DNA of 64,000 nucleotides from Streptomyces sp. NBC_01445 (GTDB taxonomy: Bacteria; Actinomycetota; Actinomycetes; Streptomycetales; Streptomycetaceae): the NCBI RefSeq assembly GCF_035918235.1, contig NZ_CP109485.1, positions 10,199,001 through 10,263,000 of the forward strand, read 5' to 3'. Position numbers and translations under genes: made by a program. How positions within the stretch are numbered: the first letter of the stretch is position 1; the number at the start of each line of letters is the position of its first letter. Positions 1 through 8,718 of this stretch are shown here, one piece after another. Below the pieces are notes generated by a model that worked only from the letters and a program-made list of their open reading frames with translations, was not told the DNA's origin and did not search any database.

Positions 1-623
1 ACCACCGGCAGGGTGGGGAACAGCCAGTGCACCGCGTCAAGTACGACGGGCCAGGCCGCGTCAGGGCCGCCGTCCAGAGCGAAGACATTGGAGATTCCGA
101 CCACCTGGTCGCTGCGACTCGCCACCGCTCCGGCAACCACCCGGCCGTCAGGGGACTGTCCGGCGAGCACGAAGGTGGCCGGGTCGTCCAGCAGTTCGGG
201 CCGGAAGAGGTCCGCGTTGCCTCCCCCGTCGTCCCAGGCGAGCGCCCAGGCGCGCAGCGTGTCCGGATCGCCTGCCACGTCCCAGGCAAGGTCTGATGCG
301 GCGGCGGGCGCACTCGCCGGGCGGTGGATCCACTGTGCCTCGAACAGCACCTGGAAGCCGGCCTTCGTCAGGTCAAGGTCAGCGAAGCTGTCCTTGACGG
401 AGGCGCCGGGCGCGGTGGTGTCGATCCGGGCTGCCAGCACGGCCGAGTCGGCAGCCGGCACCAGCGTCACCGCGTCGGGGTAATACAACGGCGTTCGGGC
501 CGGGGCGGCCCAGGCCTGTGCCCTGAACTCACCCGCCAGGCCGTGCGATCGGCTCATCGCCGCGCACCACTCGGCGTTGTTGCGGGCGGCGGCCTGGATC
601 AGGAGCTGCTTCGGCGTTGTCAC
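1..623 (-). CDS. GNAT-like protein, 3' end outside window
   Basis: The gene runs leftward off the window edge. GTG at 621-623 is the only start candidate between the upstream in-frame stop at 633-635 and an internal ATG at 555-557. The visible 207 residues begin VTTPKQLLIQAAARNNAEWC and keep one open frame with strong third-position GC. The far part contains a segment (GAVASRSDQVVGISNVFA) that looks like the GNAT beta4 strand before the acetyl-CoA loop, which would lie just outside. The N-terminal NNAEWC motif recurs in uncharacterised Streptomyces acetyltransferase-like proteins. The role is inferred as N-acetyl transfer and the substrate is unknown. It is divergent from the GNAT gene starting at 1001. 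Confidence 0.65.
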   Translation of the reverse strand, partial: MTTPKQLLIQAAARNNAEWCAAMSRSHGLAGEFRAQAWAAPARTPLYYPDAVTLVPAADSAVLAARIDTTAPGASVKDSFADLDLTKAGFQVLFEAQWIHRPASAPAAASDLAWDVAGDPDTLRAWALAWDDGGGNADLFRPELLDDPATFVLAGQSPDGRVVAGAVASRSDQVVGISNVFALDGGPDAAWPVVLDAVHWLFPTLPV

Positions 624-718
624 GAGCGCGGATCATGCTCCATCCCGGCCAGGCCTGTCGAACGGTATTCCGCTGCCCGCAGGACGGACGCTCCGAACGT
701 CGGCCAGCTCCTGGCGAA

Positions 719-763
719 TTTCGGGCTCTGTCGCCGATCACAAGATCAGCGACAGAGCCGAAA
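719..763. repeat. Imperfect inverted repeat between divergent genes
   Basis: Arms at 719-734 (tttcgggctctgtcgc) and 749-763 (gcgacagagccgaaa) pair with one bulged G around a 14-nt spacer. It lies in the 377-bp gap between two divergent genes, so a transcription terminator is unlikely. It could be a remnant of a pair of insertion-sequence ends or an operator. Nothing else is recognised at 624-1000 apart from the ribosome site of the next gene. Confidence 0.5.
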
Positions 764-1000
764 TACGCGACCGCCCACACCCCCGCCGCAGTCGGTGACG
801 TCGCTGGTCGGCGGGGACGGGGACCACTGTCCGGATACCGCGCTTGCGCAAGTGAGTGTTTGAGATCTCCGTCCAGGTGTGTCGGCGCGCGTTGCAGGCG
901 GCGCGAGACCACCTCTGTGGGCGCCAGACCGCTGGAAGGCTATCGATGCAGGTCGCTGGCTCGCTGGCACTATGCTGAACGATCAGACGAAGGGGACAGC

Positions 1001-1471
1001 GTGACGAGCAGTGCCGCACCAACGTCAGTTCTGCAGGTGCGCCTCGCCACCGAGGAAGACCACCAGTGGCTGTTCAAGCTGCATGAGCAGGCGCACATGG
1101 AGTTGGTTGAGCGGGCATACGGTCCGTGGAACCAGGACCAGCAGCGTGCCTTCTTCGCGCCGGTTGTGAAGGACCACGAGGTCTTCATCTTCAGTGATGG
1201 CGACCGTCAGGTCGGGGCTATGTACCTGGGTGAACGCGACGGGGAGATGTGGCTTGAGCTCGTCGAAGTCCTTCCCGAGTTCCAGCGTCGAGGCTACGGC
1301 ACCCGAGCCTTGCGTTGGGTCGTAGCTCGCGCGAGCAAGCAGGGTATTGGCACGCTCCTTCAGGTTCATCGTGTAAACGAGGACGCCCGCCGTCTGTACC
1401 TGTCCGAAGGCTTCTCTCCCGCCGGGGAGACCGAGACGCATCATCTGCTGCGCATGGCTGCCAGGAGATGA
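1001..1471 (+). CDS. GNAT family N-acetyltransferase
   Basis: A 156-residue protein. The GTG at 1001 is preferred because AAGGGG lies just upstream and the longer in-frame N-terminus lacks domain-like sequence. It has the GNAT layout: an N-terminal RLATEEDHQWLF strand-helix, a central GAMYLGERDGEMWLELVEV strand pair, then the acetyl-CoA pyrophosphate loop QRRGYGT near residue 95, and a final RRLYLSEGF segment typical of the family's last helix and strand. The protein is cytosolic with unknown acceptor. It is followed after 45 bp by the SUKH-4-like gene on the same strand, so the two may be co-transcribed. Confidence 0.85.
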   Translation: MTSSAAPTSVLQVRLATEEDHQWLFKLHEQAHMELVERAYGPWNQDQQRAFFAPVVKDHEVFIFSDGDRQVGAMYLGERDGEMWLELVEVLPEFQRRGYGTRALRWVVARASKQGIGTLLQVHRVNEDARRLYLSEGFSPAGETETHHLLRMAARR

Positions 1472-1516
1472 AACCCTCCAACACACGCCATCACCCAGCT
1501 GCGCAAAGGTCTCAGC

Positions 1517-2071
1517 ATGAACTTCGCCGTGACACCGGACGAGGTACGCACCGCGTTCGGACTGTCAGGTGTCGTCTATTTCCCCCGGTACGACGCAGCG
1601 CACAACCGAGTGAACGAGAGAACCGCCCTCCTGCTGAGCAGCGTCGGACTTCCCGACACCGAGTGGTTCATGTCCAAGGCCAGCCTCAGCGCAACCGACT
1701 CCATCAACGTCGCCCAGTGGTACAACACCTGGGGAACAGTGCCCAAGGAATGCCACGACTGGCTCGTACTGGGGCTCTTCGCCGACACCACGCTTGCCCT
1801 CGCCCCGGACACCGGAACCGTCTACGCGCTGGGCGACGGCGAAACACAGCTGGTGCACACCCTGATCCACCGCGATGTTGAGTCCCTTGTCTATGCCCTG
1901 ACGAAGTTCGCATCCCTGCGCCGGGAGCTCGAGGGCGCCGACGGTTGTGACGTCGAAGAGCGCGTGGACGGGCTGCGTGCTGAGATCTCCGAGTTCGACC
2001 CGCTCCCGTTCGAAGACAAGAACTCCCAGTGGAACCTCGCATTCGAAGAGGTCATCGACGGCATCTGGTGA
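1517..2071 (+). CDS. SUKH-4 family immunity-like protein
   Basis: A 184-residue cytosolic protein with an AAAGG site 7 nt before the ATG. Features typical of SUKH-4 proteins are visible: an early VVYFPRYD segment, LLSSVGLP near residue 40, a central LVLGLFADTTLALAPDTG strand pair followed by VYALG, and a helical C-terminus rich in Glu. SUKH proteins are known as immunity proteins against nuclease or deaminase toxins of polymorphic toxin systems. No toxin gene is visible nearby, so this is either an orphan immunity gene or one recruited to another protective role. The preceding acetyltransferase is the only close neighbour. Confidence 0.75.
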   Translation: MNFAVTPDEVRTAFGLSGVVYFPRYDAAHNRVNERTALLLSSVGLPDTEWFMSKASLSATDSINVAQWYNTWGTVPKECHDWLVLGLFADTTLALAPDTGTVYALGDGETQLVHTLIHRDVESLVYALTKFASLRRELEGADGCDVEERVDGLRAEISEFDPLPFEDKNSQWNLAFEEVIDGIW

Positions 2072-2808
2072 GCGTCTCGCTATACACCGAAGGGAAAGGT
2101 CCGCCCAACGGGCGAGGCGGGGCACCTTGGCTATCCGCAATTGAAACTGCAGCCAGTGGGGTAGCCGGCTTGGGGACCCACACACCGTATGCCTGCCTGG
2201 CGTAGCCCCGGCCCCAACAGCTGGCACCGGGCTTTGTGCGGGACGGGGTGGGAAGGTTGGCATACGTGGTCTGGGGCCGCGCGGGCACCAGCTGCGCGGC
2301 CCCGACCTGTATCAAGCTGCGGGTTCGGAACGATGTGGTGGCCAGCGGCGCGTCGGACCACCCAGGATGGCCTCCCGCGGCGTCTCCCTGTGCGGGAGCC
2401 GCCGACCTGCAACAAGCGTGTGGAAGTTCCGCCGGCGCAGTGCGCCGGCCCGGCGGGGAGGTTCAACGGGCGGGCATCGACAGGGAGCAGGCCCAGGGCG
2501 GTGCGCACCATGGCGACTGTGATGTCCTTTTGCCCCTCGAGTGGGAGTGCGTGTCGGGCGGCTCGGTGACTGCCCTTGCCGCTGCCTCGTCCGGCCCCGG
2601 CCCGTCCGTGAACCGGTACCCACCATCCGCTCCGACCCTCCGCTCCTGGTAATCCGAACGCACCGCTCCTTCATGCGCAGGATGGGAGCGAGGCTCAGAA
2701 TCGGGACCAGAGCCCGCCTGGCCTCCTCCCCTCCCCCCGGTCAGACGGGCTCCACACAAACAGGACCTGATGACGGCTCTCGCTGAGGTCGCCGAGGTGA
2801 GCGGAGCG
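2072..2808. other. Long stretch without a supported gene
   Basis: Reading frames here are scrambled and show no recognisable family. The only clear structure is the hairpin at 2273-2303. The stretch separates the SUKH-like gene from the universal stress protein relic. Confidence 0.5.
2273..2303. terminator. GC hairpin, possible terminator
   Basis: Perfect 10-bp arms (ggggccgcgc and gcgcggcccc) enclose an 11-nt loop about 200 bp downstream of the SUKH-like gene. There is no T-run, which is common for Streptomyces terminators, so the role is only suggested by position and stability. Confidence 0.35.
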
Positions 2809-3422
2809 TCACCGCCGTACCGACAGACCCCAGCAGTTCCAGACATGCGGAAGTCGCAGCGGCGCCGTATGCAGCAGGACCTCGCGGGCGGCCCACAGGG
2901 CGCGGCCGAGGTCTCCCTCGTCCGGGACTGCTGTGAGCACGAGGCGGCCGGACTCGGACGGCTCTTGGCGGTCTCGGACCACCACGACCGGCGTAACGGA
3001 TCCAGCCGCGACCTTGTGATTGACCGAGGTGAGTATGGGCGAGGTGAAGCCGCCCAGACGTCGGTGTCCGGCCACGATCGTGTCGCGCCGCGCGGTGTGC
3101 GCATTGCCCCCGCACGGGTGAGGCTGGGGACAGGCCCACTACGGCTGAGCTCCTTGCTCACCGGCAGCCCCGGGTGGCTCACGGTGACGGCCGCCGCCGT
3201 CTCCTAGATCAGCTCGCGGCCAGCCCGGTGGGCGCGAGCGACGTCGGTGTGGGACAGGTAGTGAGTGCGGCCCGCAGTGTCGGCCGCGTGGACGATGTGG
3301 AGTCGGCTTCCGCGCCGCTTGGCCTCCGCGGCAGCCCACAGCGTTGCGGTCCGCGCGGATGCCGAGCCGTTGACGCCCACGACGAGCGAGCTGAGTGCGG
3401 AGTAGAGGGTGATGCCTTCCAT
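2809..3422 (-). pseudogene. Universal stress protein (UspA) relic
   Basis: The ATG at 3420-3422 opens a typical Usp N-terminus (SSLVVGVNGSASARTATLWA, then RLHIVHA). An in-frame TAG at 3204-3206 follows ELI. The same frame continues with plausible Usp sequence (AAAVTVSHPGLPV, GPVPSLTRAGA), then shifts near 3110 into the frame holding GHRRLGGFTSPILTSVNHKVA and TPVVVVR, which is the Usp ATP-binding tail. The remnants of a second Usp domain start after it. At least one nonsense codon and one frameshift make it non-functional. Tandem Usp proteins beside Acg-type nitroreductases are a known pairing in actinobacterial hypoxia regulons, which fits the neighbour at 3678. Confidence 0.8.
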
Positions 3423-3677
3423 GACTCGTCCTCATCGAGGTCCGAAAGGACCGCTGAACGAGAGCCACAGCGGCAGGGCAAGTTCCACAAGTCCCCTGCG
3501 CCGTTGCGTCCAGGCCGGCGTGGGCGCGATGGGCCAGGTCGGTCCTGGCGAAGACCATTCGACCGCAGCCCCTGGCAACGACGCCGTTCCCTTCCCGGCG
3601 CTCCCTGGTTCCCCCATCGTCACGAGGGCTGCCGTACGGCACACACCTATGGCGAGTACTCACAGACAGGATGAACC

Positions 3678-4670
3678 GTGTCCCCCACAGAACAACTCGA
3701 AGCGGCGGTCGTGACGTCGCTGGTCGAGGACGCCGTGACGGCGCCCTCCATGCACAACGCACAGCCCTGGAAGTTCGTCCACCGCACCGGCAGTCGTTCC
3801 CTGGCGCTGTACGGCGATCCCGACCGCACGCTGCCGCACGGCGATCCGGAGCACCGCGCTCTGCACCTCGGGTGCGGTGCCGCCCTGTTCAACCTGCGCG
3901 TGGCCGCCATCCACAACGGCTGGACCGCCTACGCCCGGCTGCTTCCCGACCCCGAAGACCCGTGGCACCTGGCCGACGTACGCCTCGACCAGGCCGACGC
4001 CGTGGACCACGGTCTCGCGGACCTCCATCCCGCTGTACGGCGGCGGCACACCAGCCGTTTCCCCTTCTCTGAGGAACAGATTCCCGAGCCGATTCTCGAT
4101 GGGCTTCGCTCGGCCGCTCTCCTGGAAGGCTGTCGGTTGATCACACCGGGCGCCTGGCATGCCGACGCCGTCAGGGAACTCGTGCACGACGCCGAGTTCT
4201 TCGAGGCCGGGAATGAGGCCGTACGCGCGGAGATCGCGACATGGACGCGCACGGGCAGGACCGGTGAAGGCCTCGCCACCGAGGGCATTCCGGCGGACGC
4301 GCTCGGTCCACGGCAGTACGGTGTGAGCTCCCCCGTCCGGGATTTCGACGCCCCGCGCCGGGTGGCGGACCGCGCCGTGGCCAACTTCGAGAAGCACCCC
4401 CAGATCGCGCTGCTCGGCACGGTCAAGGACGCTCCGGCGGACTGGCTGCGAGCAGGTCAGGCGATGCAGCGTGTGCTCCTGCAGGCCACACTCGACGGCC
4501 TTGCGGCCTCGCTGATGTCGCAACCTCTCGAATGGCCCGAGCTCCGGTCGTCCGTACGCGATCCGACCTCTGTGACCGGCTTCGTTCACATGGTGTTCCG
4601 TCTCGGCTACGGCCCCCCAGGCACGGCGACACCACGTCGGCCTGTGGCCGAAGTCCTCAGCTTCAAATGA
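3678..4670 (+). CDS. Acg-family FMN-binding nitroreductase-like protein
   Basis: A 330-residue protein starting at GTG 3678 after an AGGA site. The N-terminus carries the flavin-binding signature of the Acg branch of nitroreductases (TAPSMHNAQPW near residue 22) and a second block HRALHLGCGAALFNLRVAA near residue 55. The C-terminus contains a GQAMQRVLLQATLDGLAASL helix, also typical of the family. Length matches mycobacterial Acg (Rv2032-type) proteins, which bind FMN but may store it rather than reduce nitro compounds. The dead Usp gene just upstream and divergent supports a former hypoxia or dormancy regulon. Any activity here is inferred. Confidence 0.85.
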   Translation: MSPTEQLEAAVVTSLVEDAVTAPSMHNAQPWKFVHRTGSRSLALYGDPDRTLPHGDPEHRALHLGCGAALFNLRVAAIHNGWTAYARLLPDPEDPWHLADVRLDQADAVDHGLADLHPAVRRRHTSRFPFSEEQIPEPILDGLRSAALLEGCRLITPGAWHADAVRELVHDAEFFEAGNEAVRAEIATWTRTGRTGEGLATEGIPADALGPRQYGVSSPVRDFDAPRRVADRAVANFEKHPQIALLGTVKDAPADWLRAGQAMQRVLLQATLDGLAASLMSQPLEWPELRSSVRDPTSVTGFVHMVFRLGYGPPGTATPRRPVAEVLSFK

Positions 4671-4767
4671 CGCAGTCGGCGAGTCACCGCCCCCTTCACC
4701 GCCACAACAGGTGACGGCGGGCCCCACTGCTCGGGACCCCGGCAGCGGAAAGGACTGACGAAAGTCC

Positions 4768-6003
4768 ATGAAACCGAACATTGACTACAAAGCGTTGTTC
4801 ACAGTCACGCCGAGTCCGTATCTGGTGCTGGGGCCAGACCTGGTGATCGTCGCCGTCAACGAGGCCTACCTCCATGCCACCGGTCGGAGCAGGCAGGACC
4901 TGGTCGGCCAGTACCTGTTTGATGCCTTCCCAGACAATCCGGCGGATGAGAGCGCGGACGGGGTGCAGAACCTGGACGCCTCGCTGCGCCGGGTCCTGCG
5001 GTGGAGGCAGCCGGACACGATGGCGGTCCAAAAGTACGACATCCCCGTGCCGTCCCGGCCGGGGGCGTTCGAGGAGCGGTGGTGGTCGCCGATCAACACC
5101 CCCGTGCTCGGGCCGGACGGGCGGGTGGCGTGGATTATCCACCGGGTGGAGGACGTGACCGAATTTGTCCGCTCCAGACCACCCAAATCGACAGGAGGAC
5201 CACTGGATAGGCGAGAAGCGATGGAGGCCGAGCTGTACGCGCGGGCGCGGGAGCTGCAAAGGCTGAACGAGGAGCTGCGCCAGGCGCATGCCCGGGAGCG
5301 CCAGGTCGCCCTCACCCTGCAGGGGGCCATGCTGCATTCGCCCGACCTGGACCGGCACCGGAATGTCGCAGTGCGCTACCTGCCCGCGGTCGGGTCGCTG
5401 AACGTGTGCGGCGATTGGTACGACGTCGTTGATCTGCCCGAGGGCTCATTCGGCGTCGCGGTCGGTGACGTCGTCGGCCACGGCCTGGAGGCCGCCACCG
5501 TCATGGGCATGCTCCGCAGCGCGCTGAGCGCCGCCGTCCGGGCCCTGACGGAGCCGGCCAAGTCGCTGGAAGTCCTCGGCCTGTACGCCCGCTCGGTCGA
5601 AGGCGCGCTGGCAACCACCGCCGCCCAGGCCGTGATCGACACCCGCCACCAGCAGATCGCCTACAGCAGCGCCGGCCACCTCCCACCCGTCCTGGTGCAC
5701 GCCGACGGCACCTACGACCTGCTGGACCAGGCCACCGACCCGCCCCTCGGCGCCCGCCCCGAACACGTTCCCCGCCCGCAAGCCTCCCTGCCTTACACCC
5801 CTGGTGACATTCTCGTGCTGTACACAGACGGGCTCATCGAACGCCGCGGCGAAGACATCGACGTCAGCCTGCACCGGCTCACCAACGCCCTCGCCCCTCA
5901 TACCCGCATGAGCCCCGATCGCCTCGCCGACGCCCTGCTGGTCCGCCTCGGCGTGGCCGGCGGCGCCCGGGACGACATCGCTCTGATCGTCGTGCGCCTC
6001 TGA
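4768..6003 (+). CDS. PAS domain SpoIIE-type protein phosphatase
   Basis: A 411-residue cytosolic regulator. Residues about 7-130 form a PAS sensor domain (LFTVTPSPYLVLGPDLVIVAVN). Residues about 150-185 are a Glu/Arg-rich linker likely to form a coiled coil. The rest is a PP2C/SpoIIE phosphatase with the metal-binding motifs GDWYD, GDVVGHG and DDIALIVVRL, plus SSAGHLPP and LYTDGLIE. Such proteins dephosphorylate anti-anti-sigma factors in partner-switching pathways. The partner is not next to it. A small stem (GGACT with AGTCC, loop gacgaa) ends directly before the ATG and could influence translation. Confidence 0.92.
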   Translation: MKPNIDYKALFTVTPSPYLVLGPDLVIVAVNEAYLHATGRSRQDLVGQYLFDAFPDNPADESADGVQNLDASLRRVLRWRQPDTMAVQKYDIPVPSRPGAFEERWWSPINTPVLGPDGRVAWIIHRVEDVTEFVRSRPPKSTGGPLDRREAMEAELYARARELQRLNEELRQAHARERQVALTLQGAMLHSPDLDRHRNVAVRYLPAVGSLNVCGDWYDVVDLPEGSFGVAVGDVVGHGLEAATVMGMLRSALSAAVRALTEPAKSLEVLGLYARSVEGALATTAAQAVIDTRHQQIAYSSAGHLPPVLVHADGTYDLLDQATDPPLGARPEHVPRPQASLPYTPGDILVLYTDGLIERRGEDIDVSLHRLTNALAPHTRMSPDRLADALLVRLGVAGGARDDIALIVVRL

Positions 6004-6024
6004 CGGCGCGCTGACGCCATCAGG

Positions 6025-6156
6025 TCACTTCTCCAGGTCCTGGTGCAACTGCAGCATGAACACTGCCCTGGCGTCCGCCAGACCTGCGAAGCGTTCGAGT
6101 AACGCCCCCAACAGGGCATCGTCTCCATCGCGCACCGCCGACACGATCTCGTCCAT
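6025..6156 (-). CDS. Small acidic helical protein
   Basis: A 43-residue frame starting MDEIVSAVRDGDDALLGALL and ending LHQDLEK. An alternative GTG start lies one codon earlier. The composition is strongly amphipathic-helical with regular Leu spacing and normal third-position GC. Immediately upstream another short frame (MADSVEPIAPLELHR) ends in a TGA overlapping this start, which could be a leader peptide or the N-terminus of a frameshifted longer gene. It is convergent with the PAS-phosphatase gene. No family is recognised. Confidence 0.4.
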   Translation of the reverse strand: MDEIVSAVRDGDDALLGALLERFAGLADARAVFMLQLHQDLEK

Positions 6157-6249
6157 CACCTGTGTAACTCAAGCGGCGCGATCGGCTCAACGGAATCCGC
6201 CATCTCCACCCGCTACCCACTGCTCGCTTCGCGAGCCTCACTCAATCGT

Positions 6250-6799
6250 GTGAAGCTCGCAGAGCGAGGCCACCCGGGCGTCGCGGTGAAGTACGTGCAG
6301 ACCGCGACGCCCGGACCAGGTCCTGTCCCGTATCCGCCTCGACCGCAGCGGCATCGACGAACGCACCGCCCACAGCACGGCCCTGGTGCGCCGCATGCTC
6401 CGCGAGGACTACTCGACCCGTGCCCCACACGTCATCGCCGTGTTCCGCGCCGCCTACCGGGGCCTCGGCCCCGACGAAGCCCACCGGTCTCGACTCGGAC
6501 TGGTCCGCCTGGAAGCACCTGCAGAACCTCTCCTGCAGCGCCGCGTCGGACTTCGAGGCCGGGGAGGCGAGCGGACTCCCAGCGGGGCGACACGTGGGCC
6601 ATGCTCCTGATGGTGGGGCCGTGCCCGTTCGCGACATGGCGAGGCACCGTGACAGGCCCCGATCCGGCCCATTCTTCCCGCCCCGGGGGAGGGGCAAACG
6701 GCTGGGTGAACGTCTCACCCGTCCGCTCCACCCCGAGGGGCCTTATGGGCGGACAGGTGGTGCGATGGAAAGGTGGGGCCGTCTACCAGGGAGCTGGAC
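6250..6799 (+). other. Gap with a degenerate reading frame
   Basis: From about 6287 to 6460 one plus frame reads plausibly (DQVLSRIRLDRSGIDER, then REDYSTRAPHVIAVFRAAYR) but has no start codon, and sense-like composition shifts to another frame after about 6480. This looks like a decayed fragment of an unidentified gene. The rest, up to the start at 6800, holds nothing recognised. Confidence 0.35.
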
Positions 6800-6997
6800 A
6801 TGCACGAGATGTGGGTCGGAGTGGACGCCGCGGGCGGTGGACTGGTGTGGCACGTACTGGCGGCCGACACGGCCACCACGCTGTGCGGACAGCGCAAGCA
6901 GCGTGAGGGTGTCGCCGGACACGACTCGACCGACCGGCACTGCCTGGAGTGCATGACAGCGTTCCAGGACATCTTCCAAGCGTCAGCGAGGGCTTGA
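6800..6997 (+). CDS. Small Cys-containing protein
   Basis: A 65-residue protein from the ATG at 6800, preceded by GGGAG. It starts MHEMWVGVDAAGGGLVWHVL and holds Cys in TLCGQ and in RHCLECM, an arrangement that could bind a metal ion (one upstream Cys and a C-x2-C with nearby His). Third-position GC is high throughout. Similar short proteins occur in streptomycete genomes without assigned function. The neighbours are unrelated fragments. Confidence 0.5.
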   Translation: MHEMWVGVDAAGGGLVWHVLAADTATTLCGQRKQREGVAGHDSTDRHCLECMTAFQDIFQASARA

Positions 6998-7708
6998 TGA
7001 GCAGCGGTGGCCACCGGGCGCCGAAAGGAAGTCAGGAAATCGCCGACACCCGGATGGTGGCCCCATCCTGCGCGCTGGTGTTCGCCGCCGGGCCCCCGGA
7101 GGGGAGCGCATCATGGGCCCACGGGCAAGCCCTGTTCACGCCAGCAATGCGCAGGCCCCGCATCAGCGCACTGGTCGGGTGAGAAGGGATGGAAGGTCCA
7201 CTTGATCACGGACCGGAACGCACAGCCGCTGTCCGATTCGATGAGGTGCTCGTGATTCGCCAGGCTGACGGGCCAGTTCAACGTCGACCGATCAGGGACG
7301 TGCCGGTCCGGCCCTCACACGCATAGGGGCCGCGGCCCCAACTCACCGTTGCCCTCGAGTTACGCAAACACCCCCAAGGGGAGAAAACGCTCTTTCAGTC
7401 TTGTGGGCTGACGTTGGTGGGGCACGGTACGACGGCGGTCACTGTCTTGCCCCTCGCGTGGACGTCGACCCGCACGTTCACCGACAGCTCCTGGACCAGA
7501 TGCCAGCATCCAGCCCGCGGCCCTCACCTGCGAGCCGGTCCCGCAGCGCGCGGATGGCCGGCCACCCGTTCCGCCGCCGGTGACGAGGAGGCGGAACGGC
7601 GTGTGCGGAGCGCGGTGGTGTCGCTGGTCACGAGACGTCCAATCTGGCTGCGTAGGGCGTCGCCCGTCGTGCCCTCAACTCCCGCCGATGAAAGGCGGTC
7701 TGCGGAGC
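6998..7708. other. Gap with probable transposase scrap
   Basis: Around 7170-7245 the plus strand encodes EKGWKVHLITDRNAQPLS, which resembles the strand after the first catalytic Asp of IS5-type transposases (usually KxHLITDRNGLPL). It is flanked by unrelated sequence. At 7385-7500 the minus strand has a short plausible tail (WHLVQELSVNVRVDVHARGK) without a start. Nothing intact is seen. Confidence 0.4.
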
Positions 7709-8494
7709 TCAGGGCGACCACACATACGGTGTCGTCGTGGTGACCGCGTGGAGTCCAAGGCGGGTGAGGATCGGGGCGCTGTCGGCTGAGGCGTCGACGT
7801 AGACGTAGGGGACATCGCGGGCGGCAGCGAGCCGGGCTCGGTGGGCGACCATGGCCCGGTAGATGCCCTGTCCGCGCCATTCCTTGAGCGTTGAGCCGCC
7901 CCAGAGGCCACCGAAGTCGATGCCGCCCTTGAACACCAGCCAGGCGGCGCAGACGACTTCGGTGCGTGCCTCGGCGACGAGGACGATGGTGTTCTCTGGG
8001 GCATTCGCGATCCGGGCGGCCAGGTCGTCGGCGAGCCAGCCCCAGTCCTCGCCCCAGACGGTGCTCTCCAGAGCGGCGATGCGCTGGAGGTCTGATCTGG
8101 CGGTGACCCGGCGGAGGGTAACGCCGTCGGGCAGGACGGGGTCTGCGGCAAGGTCTGCGGACTGCCCGATGAGCACGGTCTCGCTGTCCTCGGCGACGAA
8201 GCCGGCCGCGGTGAGTCGGTCGGTGAGGTCGGCGGGAAGATCATGGGCGCGAGTCTTCCATTCGACCGCCTCACCACGGGCAGCGTAGAAGTCACGCTGC
8301 CGCGCTATGAGCGTGTCGAGTTCTGCCCCGCCCACGCCGAGGTCGCGTGGGCCCGTGACGAAGCCACGGTGCCAACCGACGACACGGGTCAACGGGCCGT
8401 CCTTTTCAATGCGAGCGCTGCCGCCAGGCGGGGTGACACCACGGAGTTGGGCGTCGTACGCGGTGCGGAGTTCGTTGATCAGAGTGTCCTTCAC
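7709..8494 (-). CDS. GNAT family N-acetyltransferase
   Basis: A 261-residue protein, longer than a minimal GNAT. The N-terminal half (to about residue 120) is an all-alpha/beta accessory region. The C-terminal half starts VTLRRVTARSDLQRIAALE and contains IVLVAEARTEVVCAAWLVF, then GLWGGSTLKEWRGQGIYRAM, where EWRGQGIY is the acetyl-CoA loop. It ends with VYVDASADSAPILTRLGL, typical of the last strand. Two-part GNATs of this size are common in Streptomyces and the substrate is unknown. It stands alone, with about 220 bp to the next minus-strand gene end. Confidence 0.85.
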   Translation of the reverse strand: MKDTLINELRTAYDAQLRGVTPPGGSARIEKDGPLTRVVGWHRGFVTGPRDLGVGGAELDTLIARQRDFYAARGEAVEWKTRAHDLPADLTDRLTAAGFVAEDSETVLIGQSADLAADPVLPDGVTLRRVTARSDLQRIAALESTVWGEDWGWLADDLAARIANAPENTIVLVAEARTEVVCAAWLVFKGGIDFGGLWGGSTLKEWRGQGIYRAMVAHRARLAAARDVPYVYVDASADSAPILTRLGLHAVTTTTPYVWSP

Positions 8495-8718
8495 CCGAAC
8501 ACCATATGGACCGGGTCAAGTGATTAAACGCCGAAACCCCGGTTCGACCGCTGGGCGGAGTTGCGCGCAGACCATCGACTTAGGGCCGGGTCAAGTTGAC
8601 ACAAGCGCGGGTTGTCCATACGGCCACAGTAGGCGCGCCGCGCGACACCTGAGAGACCCTGCCGTTACCCCCATCGGCAGTAACTCCCGACGCACTGCCG
8701 TGCGACACCGTGGGCACG

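Noticed and set aside
3660..4781. A 373-residue minus-strand open frame
   Set aside because: It mirrors the nitroreductase gene, which has clear flavin motifs; no family features on the minus strand.
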